Of a stretch of DNA of 64,000 nt, positions 44,239 to 56,205 are shown one piece after another. A program made the position numbers and the translations under genes. The stretch comes from Niameybacter massiliensis (GTDB taxonomy: Bacteria > Bacillota > Clostridia > Lachnospirales > Cellulosilyticaceae). Numbering within the stretch: position 1 is the first letter of the stretch; every line of letters begins with the position of its first letter. The stretch covers positions 1,505,572 to 1,569,571 of the forward strand of contig NZ_LN875035.1 of assembly GCF_001282685.1 (NCBI RefSeq), given 5' to 3'. The notes below the pieces were generated by a model. That model ran no database searches. It saw nothing but the letters and a program-made list of their open reading frames with translations, and had not been told where the DNA came from.

Positions 44239-46548
44239 TTACTCAGGTCTTCTAAAGTCCCATTTCCCTACTGCTGTTTCATTATCAAATGTATAACTTA
44301 CAATAGCATCAAACTTTGTTCCATTCTTAGTCTTAAGCCCCTTTAAAGTGCCTTCGCCTTTTTTAAGCAACTGCTTCACTAATGTCTTAGTTGGCTTCTT
44401 CCCATAATGTGCAAGTGTTGTATCTTCTTTCCAAATAACAAAGCGGCAACCTGATTTATAACCCATACACCCAAAACCTTTAGCACCTTCAATAATATCA
44501 CTACCACAAAGTGGACATTTGCCTAAGATTTCTTTTTCACCGTTTCCTTTAATTCCATTTGAAGAGGTATTTTTAGATGTACTTGATTTACTAGTAGATG
44601 CTTTATTAGCAGCTACCTTTTTACTCGCTACACTTGTTGGTGCAAAAGCTTCTTTGTTGTACTGGATAGGCGCTGTTCTTTGTGTCTTGATCGTGTCTAC
44701 ACCACTTACCACAAACTTAACAATATGATTCATAAAGGTTTCTTTTTTCACTGTTCCCTTTTCAATATCTGATAGGGTCTTTTCAAGCTTCCCTGTATAC
44801 TCTAAGTCCATTAACCCTTTAACAGGTAATGTTTCTATGAGTTTCTTACCCTTTTCTGTACAGCGAATATTCTTCTTTTGCATTACTGTATAATGAGTAT
44901 AACAAAGCTTCTTGATTGTCTCTGCACGGGTAGCTGGTGTACCAATACTAAAACCACTTAAGATAGCATCCATTAAATCACTATCTTCTCCCTCTTCACC
45001 TACATTCTCCTCAACGTCATCAGTATCATCATTATTGTCTGCTTTACCTTTACCGTTCTTAAACTGCTTACCGCATGTCTCCATAGCTCTAAGTAAAGTT
45101 TTTTCTGTATATGGTTTGGGTGGTGTTGTTGCATGACTTGTAACTTCAGCTTTTGCTACATCAACTATTGTTCCTTCTTCTAAATCAGGCAAAATGACAT
45201 CTTTAGAATTATCTTTTTCAATTTTCTTCCAACCTAATACTTTTTGAATCTTTCCTTTAGAGATAAATTCTCCTTCTACACCTTCTATTTTTGTAGTGAA
45301 TACAGTCTCTTCAACAATAGAAATAGGCATAAACTGCATCAAGAAACGATTACGTATAGCATCATAAACTAACTTTTCTTCTCCTCCTAGCCCCGTTGGT
45401 ACCATATACGTTGGAGTAATCGCACTATGGCTTTCTACTTTTTTACTGTTAAAGACACGTGGGCTTCTATGGAATTTAATCTCATCTTCAAAAGGTGTAC
45501 CTTTTTTCTGAGCCATAAGTACCTTTTGTACTTTATCTATTAAACTTTCGTCTAACACACTACTTGCTGTTCTAGGATAAGTAATAAATTTCTTTTCATA
45601 TAAACTTTGAGCTACTTTTAATACTTTGTCTGAAGTAAACCCATTATATTTACTTGTAATATATCCTTGTAAAGCTGAAAGATTGAATAGTGCAGGTGGA
45701 TATTCATTCTTCTCTACTACATCTTTTTGAACAAGTTTTCCTTGTTTAGCTGCAATGGCTTCTTTTACTGCAATGAGATCATTTTCTTTTTCAAATTTAT
45801 CTTTCTTATCAACAGTATAGGCCCCTTCATAGCTTTCTTTATCAGCTTTAAAAGTAGCTGTTAGTTTAAAGTAGGGTTCTGAGTTAAAGTTAAGAATCTC
45901 CATATCTCTGTCATAAATCATTTTTAATGTTGGTAAAAGTACACGTCCTATATTGAATAATTCACCTTTACCCGATTTATATTTCAAAGTAGCTACAGAA
46001 GTTAAGTTAATTCCAATAAGCCAATCAGCATGCTGGCGACTTATACCTGCATCTTGTAATGGCTGCATAGTTTCATTAGGAACTATCTTCTCTAAGCCTT
46101 TTTTCACCTCATCTTCTGTCCATTCATTTAGAAGTATACGGTACCTTGGCTTCTTAACCTTCAAGAAGTTCATAATACAGTCTCCGATAACCTGTCCCTC
46201 CCTATCGTAGTCACAGGCTGAGATCACACCATCAACATCATCACGGTTAATAAGGTCTTTGATACACTTCATTTGTTTCTTGGCACCTTGATCTACTTTT
46301 TTCTTACCTTGTTCCATCTTGATCTTATATTTAAATTGATCCGGTATAAAAGGGAAGTTTTCCATACGCCAAATTTGCATCTTTTCATCATAGTCTTTTG
46401 CATCATAGAGTTCTACAAGATGACCAAATGCCCATGTAATAAGATAATCTTCCCCTTCAAAATATCCGTCTTTTCGTCCTTTGATGTGCAGGGCATCTGC
46501 AATATTTTTAGCGACAGATGGTTTTTCTGCAATAATGACTCTTTTCAC
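44239..46548 (-). CDS. topB: DNA topoisomerase III (type IA)
   Basis: The 769-residue enzyme starts with a Toprim domain (RVIIAEKPSVAKNIADAL; acidic DYDREGQVIGD region). The catalytic tyrosine lies in KKFITYPRTASSVL. After an acidic loop (about residues 510-530) and a Lys/Ser/Thr-rich linker (about 650-680) it ends in a zinc-finger-like CPLCGSDIIEGAKGFGC module. Type IA topoisomerases relax negative supercoils and decatenate single-strand-gapped DNA. Translation starts at a GTG preceded by GGGAGG. It is larger than the approximately 650-residue E. coli TopB, as usual in clostridia. Confidence 0.93.
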   Translation of the reverse strand: MKRVIIAEKPSVAKNIADALHIKGRKDGYFEGEDYLITWAFGHLVELYDAKDYDEKMQIWRMENFPFIPDQFKYKIKMEQGKKKVDQGAKKQMKCIKDLINRDDVDGVISACDYDREGQVIGDCIMNFLKVKKPRYRILLNEWTEDEVKKGLEKIVPNETMQPLQDAGISRQHADWLIGINLTSVATLKYKSGKGELFNIGRVLLPTLKMIYDRDMEILNFNSEPYFKLTATFKADKESYEGAYTVDKKDKFEKENDLIAVKEAIAAKQGKLVQKDVVEKNEYPPALFNLSALQGYITSKYNGFTSDKVLKVAQSLYEKKFITYPRTASSVLDESLIDKVQKVLMAQKKGTPFEDEIKFHRSPRVFNSKKVESHSAITPTYMVPTGLGGEEKLVYDAIRNRFLMQFMPISIVEETVFTTKIEGVEGEFISKGKIQKVLGWKKIEKDNSKDVILPDLEEGTIVDVAKAEVTSHATTPPKPYTEKTLLRAMETCGKQFKNGKGKADNNDDTDDVEENVGEEGEDSDLMDAILSGFSIGTPATRAETIKKLCYTHYTVMQKKNIRCTEKGKKLIETLPVKGLMDLEYTGKLEKTLSDIEKGTVKKETFMNHIVKFVVSGVDTIKTQRTAPIQYNKEAFAPTSVASKKVAANKASTSKSSTSKNTSSNGIKGNGEKEILGKCPLCGSDIIEGAKGFGCMGYKSGCRFVIWKEDTTLAHYGKKPTKTLVKQLLKKGEGTLKGLKTKNGTKFDAIVSYTFDNETAVGKWDFRRPE

Positions 46549-46616
46549 TTAGATTGCCCTCCCATTAATATTTATCTACTCATTTTTTTCTTAGAAATAG
46601 TATTGTAACACATAAC

Positions 46617-46651
46617 AAGAGACACTACAAAATGCTTTTATAGTGTCTCTT
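46617..46651. repeat. Hairpin upstream of topB
   Basis: AAGAGACACTA and TAGTGTCTCTT are perfect 11-base arms with a 13-base loop. No U tract follows, and it lies between the terminator of the next gene and the topB start. It may back up that terminator. Confidence 0.45.
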
Positions 46652-46680
46652 GATCTAGCTTATATCATACTTAGAAATAT

Positions 46681-46708
46681 AAAAGCTCTAAGTTTGGCCT
46701 AGAGCTTT
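46681..46708 (-). terminator. Terminator of the 46716 gene
   Basis: AAAAGCTCTA and TAGAGCTTT arms lie seven bases after the stop and have a T-rich tail on the minus strand. Confidence 0.75.
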
Positions 46709-46715
46709 CATTATA

Positions 46716-47072
46716 CTACTTATTTTCTTCGTCTGTGTTATCTGCTTCTACTACTTCTTCTGTAGCTTCTTCAGCTTCTATTTCGTCTTCTTTATCAAAA
46801 TCTTTAATTGCTACGTATTCTACATCATCATCTTCTTCGCCATAAAGGTCATCTTCTAGTTCATCTTCTAGATCATCATCGAAATACTCATAGTATTCTT
46901 CAATGTATTCATCATTTCTTGATTTTAACCATAATACAAGACCTACTAATCCTGCAACTACAGCTAATGCGATTCCAAACCACAAACCTCTATTTGATCT
47001 TTCTTTTCTTCTTCCACAACACATGAGTTTTCTGACCTCCTTGACTTTCTTTTTAAATTTACGTTTATTCAC
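46716..47072 (-). CDS. Single-pass membrane protein with acidic tail (118 aa)
   Basis: The protein begins with a very basic stretch (KRKFKKKVKEVRKLMCCGRRKER), one membrane helix (residues about 29-50), then a long cytoplasm-excluded or cytoplasmic acidic tail with more than 30 Asp/Glu and several Tyr. The basic N-terminus predicts an N-in orientation with the acid tail outside. No family is recognised. A GTG start is preceded by AAGGAG at nine bases. The gene is monocistronic, upstream of topB. Confidence 0.6.
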   Translation of the reverse strand: MNKRKFKKKVKEVRKLMCCGRRKERSNRGLWFGIALAVVAGLVGLVLWLKSRNDEYIEEYYEYFDDDLEDELEDDLYGEEDDDVEYVAIKDFDKEDEIEAEEATEEVVEADNTDEENK

Positions 47073-47237
47073 TGTTTCATCTCCTTAACACAGTAAACTA
47101 CTCTTATATACTATTATAACAATTTTCAAATCATATAACAACTCTATATTTATCTGTATTTAATCTGTTTACCTTTTAATAGGTTATCCATTTCATCTTA
47201 AAATATGAATTTCAATTGCTATTTCTCGTATATAAAT

Positions 47238-49583
<2,346 letters not shown>

Positions 49584-49700
49584 CTAAAATTATTTTCTAT
49601 GATAATATATGAATATTTTTTCACCTTGCTACCTAATACTTACAACCTTGTTCTTTTTATTCCAACATTTATAAATGAAAAATATGAGTACAAAATTAAC

Positions 49701-49720
49701 AAGCCACCTTAAGGTGGCTT
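49701..49720 (-). terminator. Terminator of the methyltransferase-like gene
   Basis: AAGCCACC and GGTGGCTT form a 20-base perfect palindrome with TTAA at its centre, 15 bases after the stop codon; a short T-rich tail follows. Confidence 0.65.
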
Positions 49721-49735
49721 ATTAATTTTAAACTA

Positions 49736-50419
49736 TTAATTAATTCTTAATAGAAATGGTCGATCATGTAATCCATACCAAGACCTATAGCATAAAACCG
49801 CTTCATAAAAGTTATTATATCTAATAGGTGTTACCATATCCCATAAAGCATCATTGCCTGTGCAACCACCTTTTGTTTCACCAATGTAGATGATTTGTGC
49901 TTTTGGATTAATGTGTTTTAGAAGTTGAATAACTGTTAAAATAGGTGCTTTTTGAGCACACCAAGAAATTAAAAGATAATCTATCTGGCTACCATATTTT
50001 CTAACGCTTTCTATACAATCTAATTGTTCTAAATCTTTAATCCAAAAATTAGTCAATAACTCCTCAGAGTAATCATCTGTTGCATGAATATTAACTCCAA
50101 AACTTCTCAAGCCATAGGTAAGACATCCTGTCCCTGCCATAATTTCTAGGACTTTTTTGTCTTTAATAAAAGATGCTAATGCCTTACAAACGTTTTTAGT
50201 TACTAGTGTGTAACCAACTATAGGTAACAGTGTCTCTCTATAATCATAACTATTGTAATCTTTAGGTATAATAATAGGTACACCGCAACTATCAAATCCA
50301 GCATAGATTTGGTCTGTATAATCAAAAGGAATATCTTCTGGTAAATCTTTATGAAAATAAGTTTTAAAAACTGACGGTACAGGAATAAGGGTTTCTCCTA
50401 GTTTGCGTATTGTTCTCAT
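49736..50419 (-). CDS. Class I SAM-dependent methyltransferase-fold protein
   Basis: The 227-residue protein has a Rossmann motif I, VLEIMAGTGCLTYGLRSFG, followed by motif II NIHATDDYS, and a motif IV-like region QIDYLLISWCAQKAP. The pattern fits a SAM-binding fold. IIYIGETKGGCTGND recalls class I methyltransferases acting on small molecules or proteins, but the substrate is not evident. About 80 residues precede the fold. It stands alone downstream of the relQ-metA pair. Confidence 0.65.
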   Translation of the reverse strand: MRTIRKLGETLIPVPSVFKTYFHKDLPEDIPFDYTDQIYAGFDSCGVPIIIPKDYNSYDYRETLLPIVGYTLVTKNVCKALASFIKDKKVLEIMAGTGCLTYGLRSFGVNIHATDDYSEELLTNFWIKDLEQLDCIESVRKYGSQIDYLLISWCAQKAPILTVIQLLKHINPKAQIIYIGETKGGCTGNDALWDMVTPIRYNNFYEAVLCYRSWYGLHDRPFLLRIN

Positions 50420-50570
50420 GTCATGCCCTCTTTATGTTAAATTTATCATTAATTTGCTACACTATTTTAGTGTAGCTAGTAAATAAATTGTTCCCTTTCT
50501 CACTAATCCATATGCTTATCAAAATATTCAAGTTCAAAATAGACTTCTATTAGTTTAGCTATAATGCTAA

Positions 50571-50604
50571 AGCGAGTTAATCATCTTATATTGATTAACT
50601 CGCT
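50571..50604. terminator. Terminator between metA and the methyltransferase-like gene
   Basis: AGCGAGTTAATCA and TGATTAACTCGCT are perfect 13-base arms. The T run is stronger on the plus strand, but the position, 20 bases after the metA stop, fits metA termination. Confidence 0.65.
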
Positions 50605-50624
50605 TTTTATAATCTCTATCTATT

Positions 50625-51539
50625 TCATTTTATTTCATCTAACTTATATGGTGTTACTTGGTATACGTAGTAGTTGAGCCAGTTTGAAAACATAATATAA
50701 GCATGAGAGCGCCATTTTACATCTGGTCCTTTGTCCATATCATCATCTCTAAAATAGTGATGTGGCATTTGTATAGGTAAACCTTTATCTAAATCACGTC
50801 TATACTCATTACCTAATGTCCAAGGGTCATACTCAGCATGACCTGTTGCAAAAATCTGTTTGCCATCTTTTGAAATTGCTAGTGCTATCCCTGCTTCTTC
50901 TGAATCCAATAAAATATCTACGCAGTTACAAGCTTTTACTTCTTCCCTAGAGATTTCAGTATGCCTTGAATGAGGAATAAATACACAGTCATCCAATCCA
51001 TAAAGAAGTGGTCCCGTGCCTACTTTATAATGTTCAAATACTCCAAAACGTTTTGCTGGCAAGTCAAACTTTTTAATACCATAATGATAATAAAGTCCTG
51101 CCTGTGCTCCCCAACAAATATGGAATGTAGAAGTTACATGAGTTTTAGTCCATTCCATAATGTCTGCTAACTCTTCCCAATATGTAACCTCTTCAAAAGG
51201 TATTTGCTCTACTGGAGCACCTGTAATAATCATACCATCAAATCTTTCTTCACTAATTTCATCAAATGTTTTATAAAATGTATTAAGGTATTCACTAGAT
51301 GTATTTTTTGATTCATGTGAAGCTGGTCTTAATAATGTAATATCGATTTGAAGAGGGGTATTTCCAAGTAGTCTTAGAAGTTGGACTTCTGTGTCTTGTT
51401 TAATAGGCATTAAATTTAATACAGCTATTTTAAGTTCACGTATATCTTGTTTAATAGCCCTCTCCTCATCCATGATGAAAATATTTTCTTTTTGTAAAAT
51501 ATCTGCTGCTGGTAATTGATTTGGTACTCTAATTGGCAA
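50625..51539 (-). CDS. metA: Homoserine O-acetyltransferase, MetA type
   Basis: The 304-residue enzyme activates homoserine for methionine synthesis. It starts [20 protein letters not shown] from a TTG codon preceded by GGGAGG. The nucleophile is Cys142 ([16 protein letters not shown]), with the HSRHTE and [10 protein letters not shown] motifs. Residue 111 is glutamate ([13 protein letters not shown]). In this family Glu111 selects acetyl-CoA, whereas Gly111 in E. coli selects succinyl-CoA. I therefore call it an acetyltransferase despite the metA family name. It lies 12 bases after an alarmone synthetase gene. No SAM riboswitch or T-box is seen upstream. Confidence 0.93.
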   Translation of the reverse strand: MPIRVPNQLPAADILQKENIFIMDEERAIKQDIRELKIAVLNLMPIKQDTEVQLLRLLGNTPLQIDITLLRPASHESKNTSSEYLNTFYKTFDEISEERFDGMIITGAPVEQIPFEEVTYWEELADIMEWTKTHVTSTFHICWGAQAGLYYHYGIKKFDLPAKRFGVFEHYKVGTGPLLYGLDDCVFIPHSRHTEISREEVKACNCVDILLDSEEAGIALAISKDGKQIFATGHAEYDPWTLGNEYRRDLDKGLPIQMPHHYFRDDDMDKGPDVKWRSHAYIMFSNWLNYYVYQVTPYKLDEIK

Positions 51540-51551
51540 AATACTTCCTCC

Positions 51552-52352
51552 CTATCTTTGATACACTTGACGAATTTTTTCTTCTAATTCTTTATTGAAC
51601 TTATTAAGTTTATCTACATTGCCTTCTTCCCATAAGCCCCAAAACATTTCATAAATCTCATTCATGTCGTCTTGTTCATTGTTCTTAGCAAGTGCTTGCA
51701 CATTTCCAAAGATGTCTGCTACTACGTTTGATTCTGCCTGGAACCCAGCTTGTGCTTTAAGTACTTCATCTCGTATTTCTGCCATTTCTTGATCCAGCTT
51801 ATGAGCAGCTTCTGCGGCTTTATTAAGACGCTCTTGAATTGTTTCTGGCATATTTTGCTTATATTTATATCTAAGAGAGTGTTCAATTGTTGCCCAAAAA
51901 TTCATAGCTAATGTACGAATTTGAATCTCTGCAAAAATCAATTTTTCACCTTGAGCTGTTTGCACAGGGTATTTTATAATCATATGATAACTACGATAAC
52001 CACTTGGCTTTAGGTTATTGATATAATCACGTTCTTCTACTAAATACATATCTTTGCCATGGCGCTTGCGGATAATTTCTCTTACTGTATAAATATCTTC
52101 AACAAACTGGCACATAATACGGATCCCCGCAATATCTTCCATCTTTTCTTCCACTTGATCCAGTGGAATATTTTTCTTTTTAGCTTTCTCTAATATACTT
52201 GAAATTTTCTTAACACGGCCTGTCACAAATTCTATTGGTGAATACTCATCCAGGTTAATGTACTCGTTTCTAATCCCTTTGAACTTAATTTTCAGTTCTT
52301 CTACAGCTTGTGTATAGGGTGTTAAAATCTTCTTCCAGTTATTAATTTCCAC
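51552..52352 (-). CDS. relQ: Small alarmone synthetase (RelA/SpoT domain, RelQ-like)
   Basis: The 266-residue protein is a stand-alone RelA_SpoT synthetase domain, with GIRIMCQFVEDIYTVRE, the GTP-binding GYRSYHMIIKYP and the EIQIRTLAMNFWATIEHSL motif with the catalytic glutamate. It lacks the HD hydrolase, TGS and ACT domains of long Rel. Such enzymes make (p)ppGpp and related alarmones. A helical C-terminus suggests tetramer formation as in RelQ. Translation appears to start from a GTG at 52352. It is the first gene of a pair with metA. Confidence 0.92.
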   Translation of the reverse strand: MEINNWKKILTPYTQAVEELKIKFKGIRNEYINLDEYSPIEFVTGRVKKISSILEKAKKKNIPLDQVEEKMEDIAGIRIMCQFVEDIYTVREIIRKRHGKDMYLVEERDYINNLKPSGYRSYHMIIKYPVQTAQGEKLIFAEIQIRTLAMNFWATIEHSLRYKYKQNMPETIQERLNKAAEAAHKLDQEMAEIRDEVLKAQAGFQAESNVVADIFGNVQALAKNNEQDDMNEIYEMFWGLWEEGNVDKLNKFNKELEEKIRQVYQR

Positions 52353-52500
52353 CTATTGTTCACCATCCTTTTGCCTAAACTCATCATTTTTATTATACCT
52401 TATTTACGGTAACTTGCTCAACTTAAAATTCTAGTGCACATATTTTCCCAACTTGTCTCATAAATTGTACTAGTTATGTATTTAGATAAGGAGGAAGTCT

Positions 52501-54024
52501 ATGGGTAAAAAAGCACTAATCACTGGTACAATTGTTTTAACCTTAACCAGTTTTGCAACGAAAATACTTGGATTTATTTTTCGTATTTACATGTCCAATA
52601 TTATGGGGGCTGAAGGTGTTGGATTGTATCAACTTATTTTCCCCATCTATATGCTCATCTGGGCAGCCTCATCTGCTGGCATTTCACTTGCTGTATCCAA
52701 AAAAGTAGCTGAACATACAGCTCATGGTAGACATGCAGATGGTATCCGTACATTAAGGTCCGCCTTAATTATTTCTGTAAGTATTGCAACATTTATGTCT
52801 GGTTTTATTTTTGTCGCAGCACCTTGGGTTGCAAACTCCTATATACACGAGCCACGTACTGCACTTGCTCTTCGCTATTTGTTTGTATGTGTTCCCTTTA
52901 TGGCTATAGCTTGTTGTATTCGTGGTTACTTCCAAGGTAGACAAGAAATGGCTGTTTCTGGCCTTGCCCAAGTTGTCGAGCAAATTGCTCGTATGGCTAT
53001 TATTATCTGCTTTGCTAGTCTTTATATTCCAAAAGGTATTGAATATGCCTGTGCTCTTGGTGCTCTTGGCCTTTGCGCTGGTGAGTTTTGTTCTGCACTC
53101 TTTACTTTCACTATGTTTCAACTAAAAAAACGCAAGTTACCACCAAGCAAACCAACATTACCTTACCGCAGCATTATGGGCTCACTGATGACCATCTCTA
53201 TTCCTATTACTGCAAATCGTTTTCTTACTTCAGCCCTAAGCTCTATAGAAAACATTCTTATCCCTATCCAACTTCAAAAGTTTGGAATGAATAACAGTGA
53301 AGCACTAGGTATGTATGGTATGTTTAGTGGAATGGCACTTCCTCTTCTTCTCTTCCCTTCAATGGTTACAATGGCCATTTCAACTGCTCTTGTCCCTGCC
53401 ATTTCAGAAGCGGTAGCTAAGAACAACACCAGAGTTCTCCATAAAACAGTAAGTAAATCTATACAATACTCTGCTGTAATTGGAATTGGTTCTTGCGTAC
53501 TTTTTTTAACACTAGGAGATGAAATTGCTATGGCTTGCTATGGCCGCCAAGAAGTTGGAGACCTTCTTCGCTACTTAGCCATTATCTGTCCTTTCCTTTA
53601 CTTAAGAGATATATTAACTGGTATGCTTAATGGGTTAGGACTTCAACGCTTAACCTTTAAGGGTAATAGTATTGCTTCTGTTATATGCATCGTCCTTATT
53701 TTAATCCTTGTTCCACGCTTAGGTATTATTGGATTCGTTGTGGCAATGCTTATTCAGTCTACACTTGTAAGCTGTTATCATTTATGGCACGCTCTCAAAC
53801 ATATTAACCTTTCTGTAGATATTGTAGGCTGGTTCATTAAACCTACTTTAGCTGCTGTAGCAGGTGGACTTACACTCAACTATGTGTTTGACCATCATTT
53901 AATGACTCTCTTTAGTCTACGTATCTCTACAGTAATTGGTTCCTTAAGTCTTGCAGCCTTCTACATAGTTTTTCTATTTTTATTCAAATCCATTACAAAA
54001 GAAGATATTAAATTATTTATTTAA
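52501..54024 (+). CDS. spoVB: SpoVB/MATE-like polysaccharide flippase
   Basis: The 507-residue protein has about 14 membrane segments and the MVF/polysaccharide-synthase start TKILGFIFRIYMSNIMGAEGVGLYQLIFPIYML. This closely follows the stage V sporulation protein B group, which helps spore cortex synthesis, probably by moving lipid-linked precursors. AAGGAGG precedes the ATG. The stop codon abuts the rarA stop codon, and its terminator lies inside rarA. Confidence 0.92.
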   Translation: MGKKALITGTIVLTLTSFATKILGFIFRIYMSNIMGAEGVGLYQLIFPIYMLIWAASSAGISLAVSKKVAEHTAHGRHADGIRTLRSALIISVSIATFMSGFIFVAAPWVANSYIHEPRTALALRYLFVCVPFMAIACCIRGYFQGRQEMAVSGLAQVVEQIARMAIIICFASLYIPKGIEYACALGALGLCAGEFCSALFTFTMFQLKKRKLPPSKPTLPYRSIMGSLMTISIPITANRFLTSALSSIENILIPIQLQKFGMNNSEALGMYGMFSGMALPLLLFPSMVTMAISTALVPAISEAVAKNNTRVLHKTVSKSIQYSAVIGIGSCVLFLTLGDEIAMACYGRQEVGDLLRYLAIICPFLYLRDILTGMLNGLGLQRLTFKGNSIASVICIVLILILVPRLGIIGFVVAMLIQSTLVSCYHLWHALKHINLSVDIVGWFIKPTLAAVAGGLTLNYVFDHHLMTLFSLRISTVIGSLSLAAFYIVFLFLFKSITKEDIKLFI

Positions 54025-55347
54025 TTACTCTTGGCACTTGCGTCTTGCAAGTGCCTCTTTTTGTTTGCGTTCATATCCTTCATCTGTAAGCTCACAATAT
54101 ACAGTGCCTCTTAAAGCTTCTGGTAAATACGCTTGTTCTACATAATGATTTGGATAATTGTGAGGATAAAGATAGTCTATCCCTCTTCCTAAATCTTTTG
54201 CACCACTATAATGGCTATCTTTAAGATATAATGGCACTGTTCCAATATCTCTAGTACGCACATCACTAAGCGCTGCATCAATACCAAGATAACTTGCATT
54301 GCTCTTTGGTGCACAGGCTACATAGACTGCAGCTTGTGCTAATATAATACGCCCTTCTGGCATACCAATACGTTCTACTGCAAGCATTGCATTCGTTGCT
54401 ACGACTAGAGCCATGGGGTCAGCATTACCTACATCTTCACTTGCACAAATAGTAATACGTCTTGCTATAAATTTAGGATCCTCTCCCGCTTCTATCATTC
54501 TCGCCAAGTAATGAAGTACTGCATCTTTATCACTTCCACGCATACTCTTAATAAATGCAGAGATGACATCATAATGGTTGTCACCCTTTTTATCATAGTT
54601 CAACATACGCTTTTGCATGCATTCTTCCATAACTGCTACATCTATATGAATAAGTCCATCTTCACTTCTTTCTGTAGTCATAGCTGCAAGTTCAATAGCA
54701 TTCAGTGCACTTCTTGCATCGCCCCCACTTCTAAGACCTATAAATTCTAACGCTTCATCTGTAATCGTACACTTATATACACCAAGTCCACGCTCTTTGC
54801 TTTTTAGCGCTTCAATTATAATTTTTTTTATAGCCTCTTCACCTAATGGGCGAAGTTCAAAAATTAAAGATCTAGAAATAAGCGCTCTATTTACTTCAAA
54901 ATAAGGATTTTCTGTTGTTGCACCAATTAATATAATCGTACCATCCTCTGCATAAGGAAGGAGCGCATCTTGCTGAGCCTTATTAAAACGATGGATCTCA
55001 TCTACAAAAATAATGGTCTTGTGTCCAGTCATAGCCTGATGATCTTTTGCTTCCTTAACAGCTTCTGTTATATCTGATTTACCACTGGTTGTCGCATTCA
55101 AAATAACAAACTTTGCTTTTGTTGTATTGGCAATTACTTTAGCAATTGTTGTTTTCCCCGTTCCTGGTGGGCCATAAAAAATGAGAGATTGGAGCTTGTC
55201 TGCTTTTATCGCACGATACAGTAACTTATCTGGTTGTAATATATGTTCTTGTCCTACTACTTCTTCTAGTTTTTTAGGTCTCATACGAGAAGCAAGTGGT
55301 GAGTCTACACTTTTCTTATTTTCACTAATATAATCAAATAAATCCAT
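54025..55347 (-). CDS. rarA: Replication-associated recombination protein RarA/MgsA (AAA+ ATPase)
   Basis: The protein has Walker A YGPPGTGKTTIAKVIANT, Walker B IIFVDEIHRFN, and sensor I LIGATTENP. The C-terminal MgsA oligomerisation domain has PEGRIILAQAAVYVACAPKSN. RarA acts at stalled replication forks with SSB. I chose the ATG at 55347 (440 residues, GAGGTG six bases upstream); an upstream ATG at 55377 adds ten residues without a site. It is convergent with spoVB, with no base between the two stop codons. Confidence 0.94.
   Translation of the reverse strand: MDLFDYISENKKSVDSPLASRMRPKKLEEVVGQEHILQPDKLLYRAIKADKLQSLIFYGPPGTGKTTIAKVIANTTKAKFVILNATTSGKSDITEAVKEAKDHQAMTGHKTIIFVDEIHRFNKAQQDALLPYAEDGTIILIGATTENPYFEVNRALISRSLIFELRPLGEEAIKKIIIEALKSKERGLGVYKCTITDEALEFIGLRSGGDARSALNAIELAAMTTERSEDGLIHIDVAVMEECMQKRMLNYDKKGDNHYDVISAFIKSMRGSDKDAVLHYLARMIEAGEDPKFIARRITICASEDVGNADPMALVVATNAMLAVERIGMPEGRIILAQAAVYVACAPKSNASYLGIDAALSDVRTRDIGTVPLYLKDSHYSGAKDLGRGIDYLYPHNYPNHYVEQAYLPEALRGTVYCELTDEGYERKQKEALARRKCQE
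54033..54062 (+). terminator. spoVB terminator embedded in rarA coding sequence
   Basis: GGCACTTGC and GCAAGTGCC pair perfectly around GTCTT and are followed by TCTTTTTG on the plus strand. The hairpin lies wholly within the last codons of rarA and starts nine bases after the spoVB stop. Confidence 0.8.
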
Positions 55348-55447
55348 ATTATCCACCTCAATTCTTCGAAACATCATTATATCATATTTTTACCATATAG
55401 TTATGAAATTAACATGCAGACTAAATTCTATCATTTATTAAATACTG

Positions 55448-55476
55448 TTGACTTTTCTAAAATTTTATTCTATAGT
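55448..55476 (+). promoter_or_regulatory. Promoter of the TrmB-type regulator gene
   Basis: TTGACT (55448-55453) and TATAGT (55471-55476) have a 17-base spacer and precede the ATG by 31 bases. Confidence 0.7.
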
Positions 55477-55496
55477 AGTTCTAAACAAAACTACTA
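55473..55496. promoter_or_regulatory. Inverted-repeat operator of the TrmB-type regulator
   Basis: TAGTAGTT and AACTACTA are exact reverse complements around eight bases. The repeat overlaps the -10 box and ends next to the AAGGG ribosome binding site, a position suited to autorepression by the encoded regulator. Confidence 0.65.
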
Positions 55497-55507
55497 AGGG
55501 TGATAAT

Positions 55508-56194
55508 ATGCATTTCGAAGAAGCACTTACCAAGTTAGGGTTAACACCTATAGAAGCTACTATTTACACAACACTTTGTAAACATGGTGCTTTAACAGGA
55601 TATGAAGTTGCAAAACTCTGTGGCATTTCTCGTTCTAATGTATACGCAGCACTATATAGTCTCCAAGACAAAGGTAAATGCTATCTTCTAGACGAGGAAC
55701 CTAACAAATATATTGCAATATCAAAGGAAGATTTACTTCTTTTAGCCAAAAAAGATTTTAAAGCCATTTATGAAACAATTGATACATTCTATCCTGAGAA
55801 TTTACTTGTTTCAGATCCTTATATAACAATCAAAGGTTATCAAAATGTTATAGATAAAATTACAAATACTATCAAAAGCTGCAAATCACATTTGTATATT
55901 TTGACAACTGCTGACATTCTTGAACAATTTAGGGATGTCCTAAGTGAGATTAGTACAAGTAAAAGAGTCACCATTATTTGTAATTCACATTTAATATTAG
56001 GAGAGGCTCTTGTTTATGTTAAAGTCAAACCGCCTCTTGGTTTTCATATGATTGTGGATACACATTGTGTCATCACTGGGGATCTAGCTAATACATCATC
56101 ACAATGTCTTTATACCACTAATCAATCTCTCGTACGGCTTATGCGAGAATCATTAATCACAGAATTAGAAATGATTCGTCTCACGAATCAATAG
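55508..56194 (+). CDS. TrmB family transcriptional regulator
   Basis: The 228-residue protein has a winged helix-turn-helix at residues about 1-65 (LGLTPIEATIYTTLCKHGALTGYEVAKL-type, then GISRSNVYAALYSLQDKG). A C-terminal region follows that resembles the TrmB sugar-sensing or phospholipase D-like module. The start at 55508 follows AAGGGTGATAAT; 20 upstream codons of the same open frame contain the promoter and are not translated. The lysA-type decarboxylase follows after 11 bases, so control of lysine or cell-wall diaminopimelate flux is suggested. Confidence 0.85.
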   Translation: MHFEEALTKLGLTPIEATIYTTLCKHGALTGYEVAKLCGISRSNVYAALYSLQDKGKCYLLDEEPNKYIAISKEDLLLLAKKDFKAIYETIDTFYPENLLVSDPYITIKGYQNVIDKITNTIKSCKSHLYILTTADILEQFRDVLSEISTSKRVTIICNSHLILGEALVYVKVKPPLGFHMIVDTHCVITGDLANTSSQCLYTTNQSLVRLMRESLITELEMIRLTNQ

Positions 56195-56205
56195 GGAGGA
56201 TTGCT

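Noticed and set aside
50420-52500. SAM riboswitch or T-box for the relQ-metA pair
   Set aside because: No conserved riboswitch core was seen upstream of 52352 or in the 12-base gap before metA.
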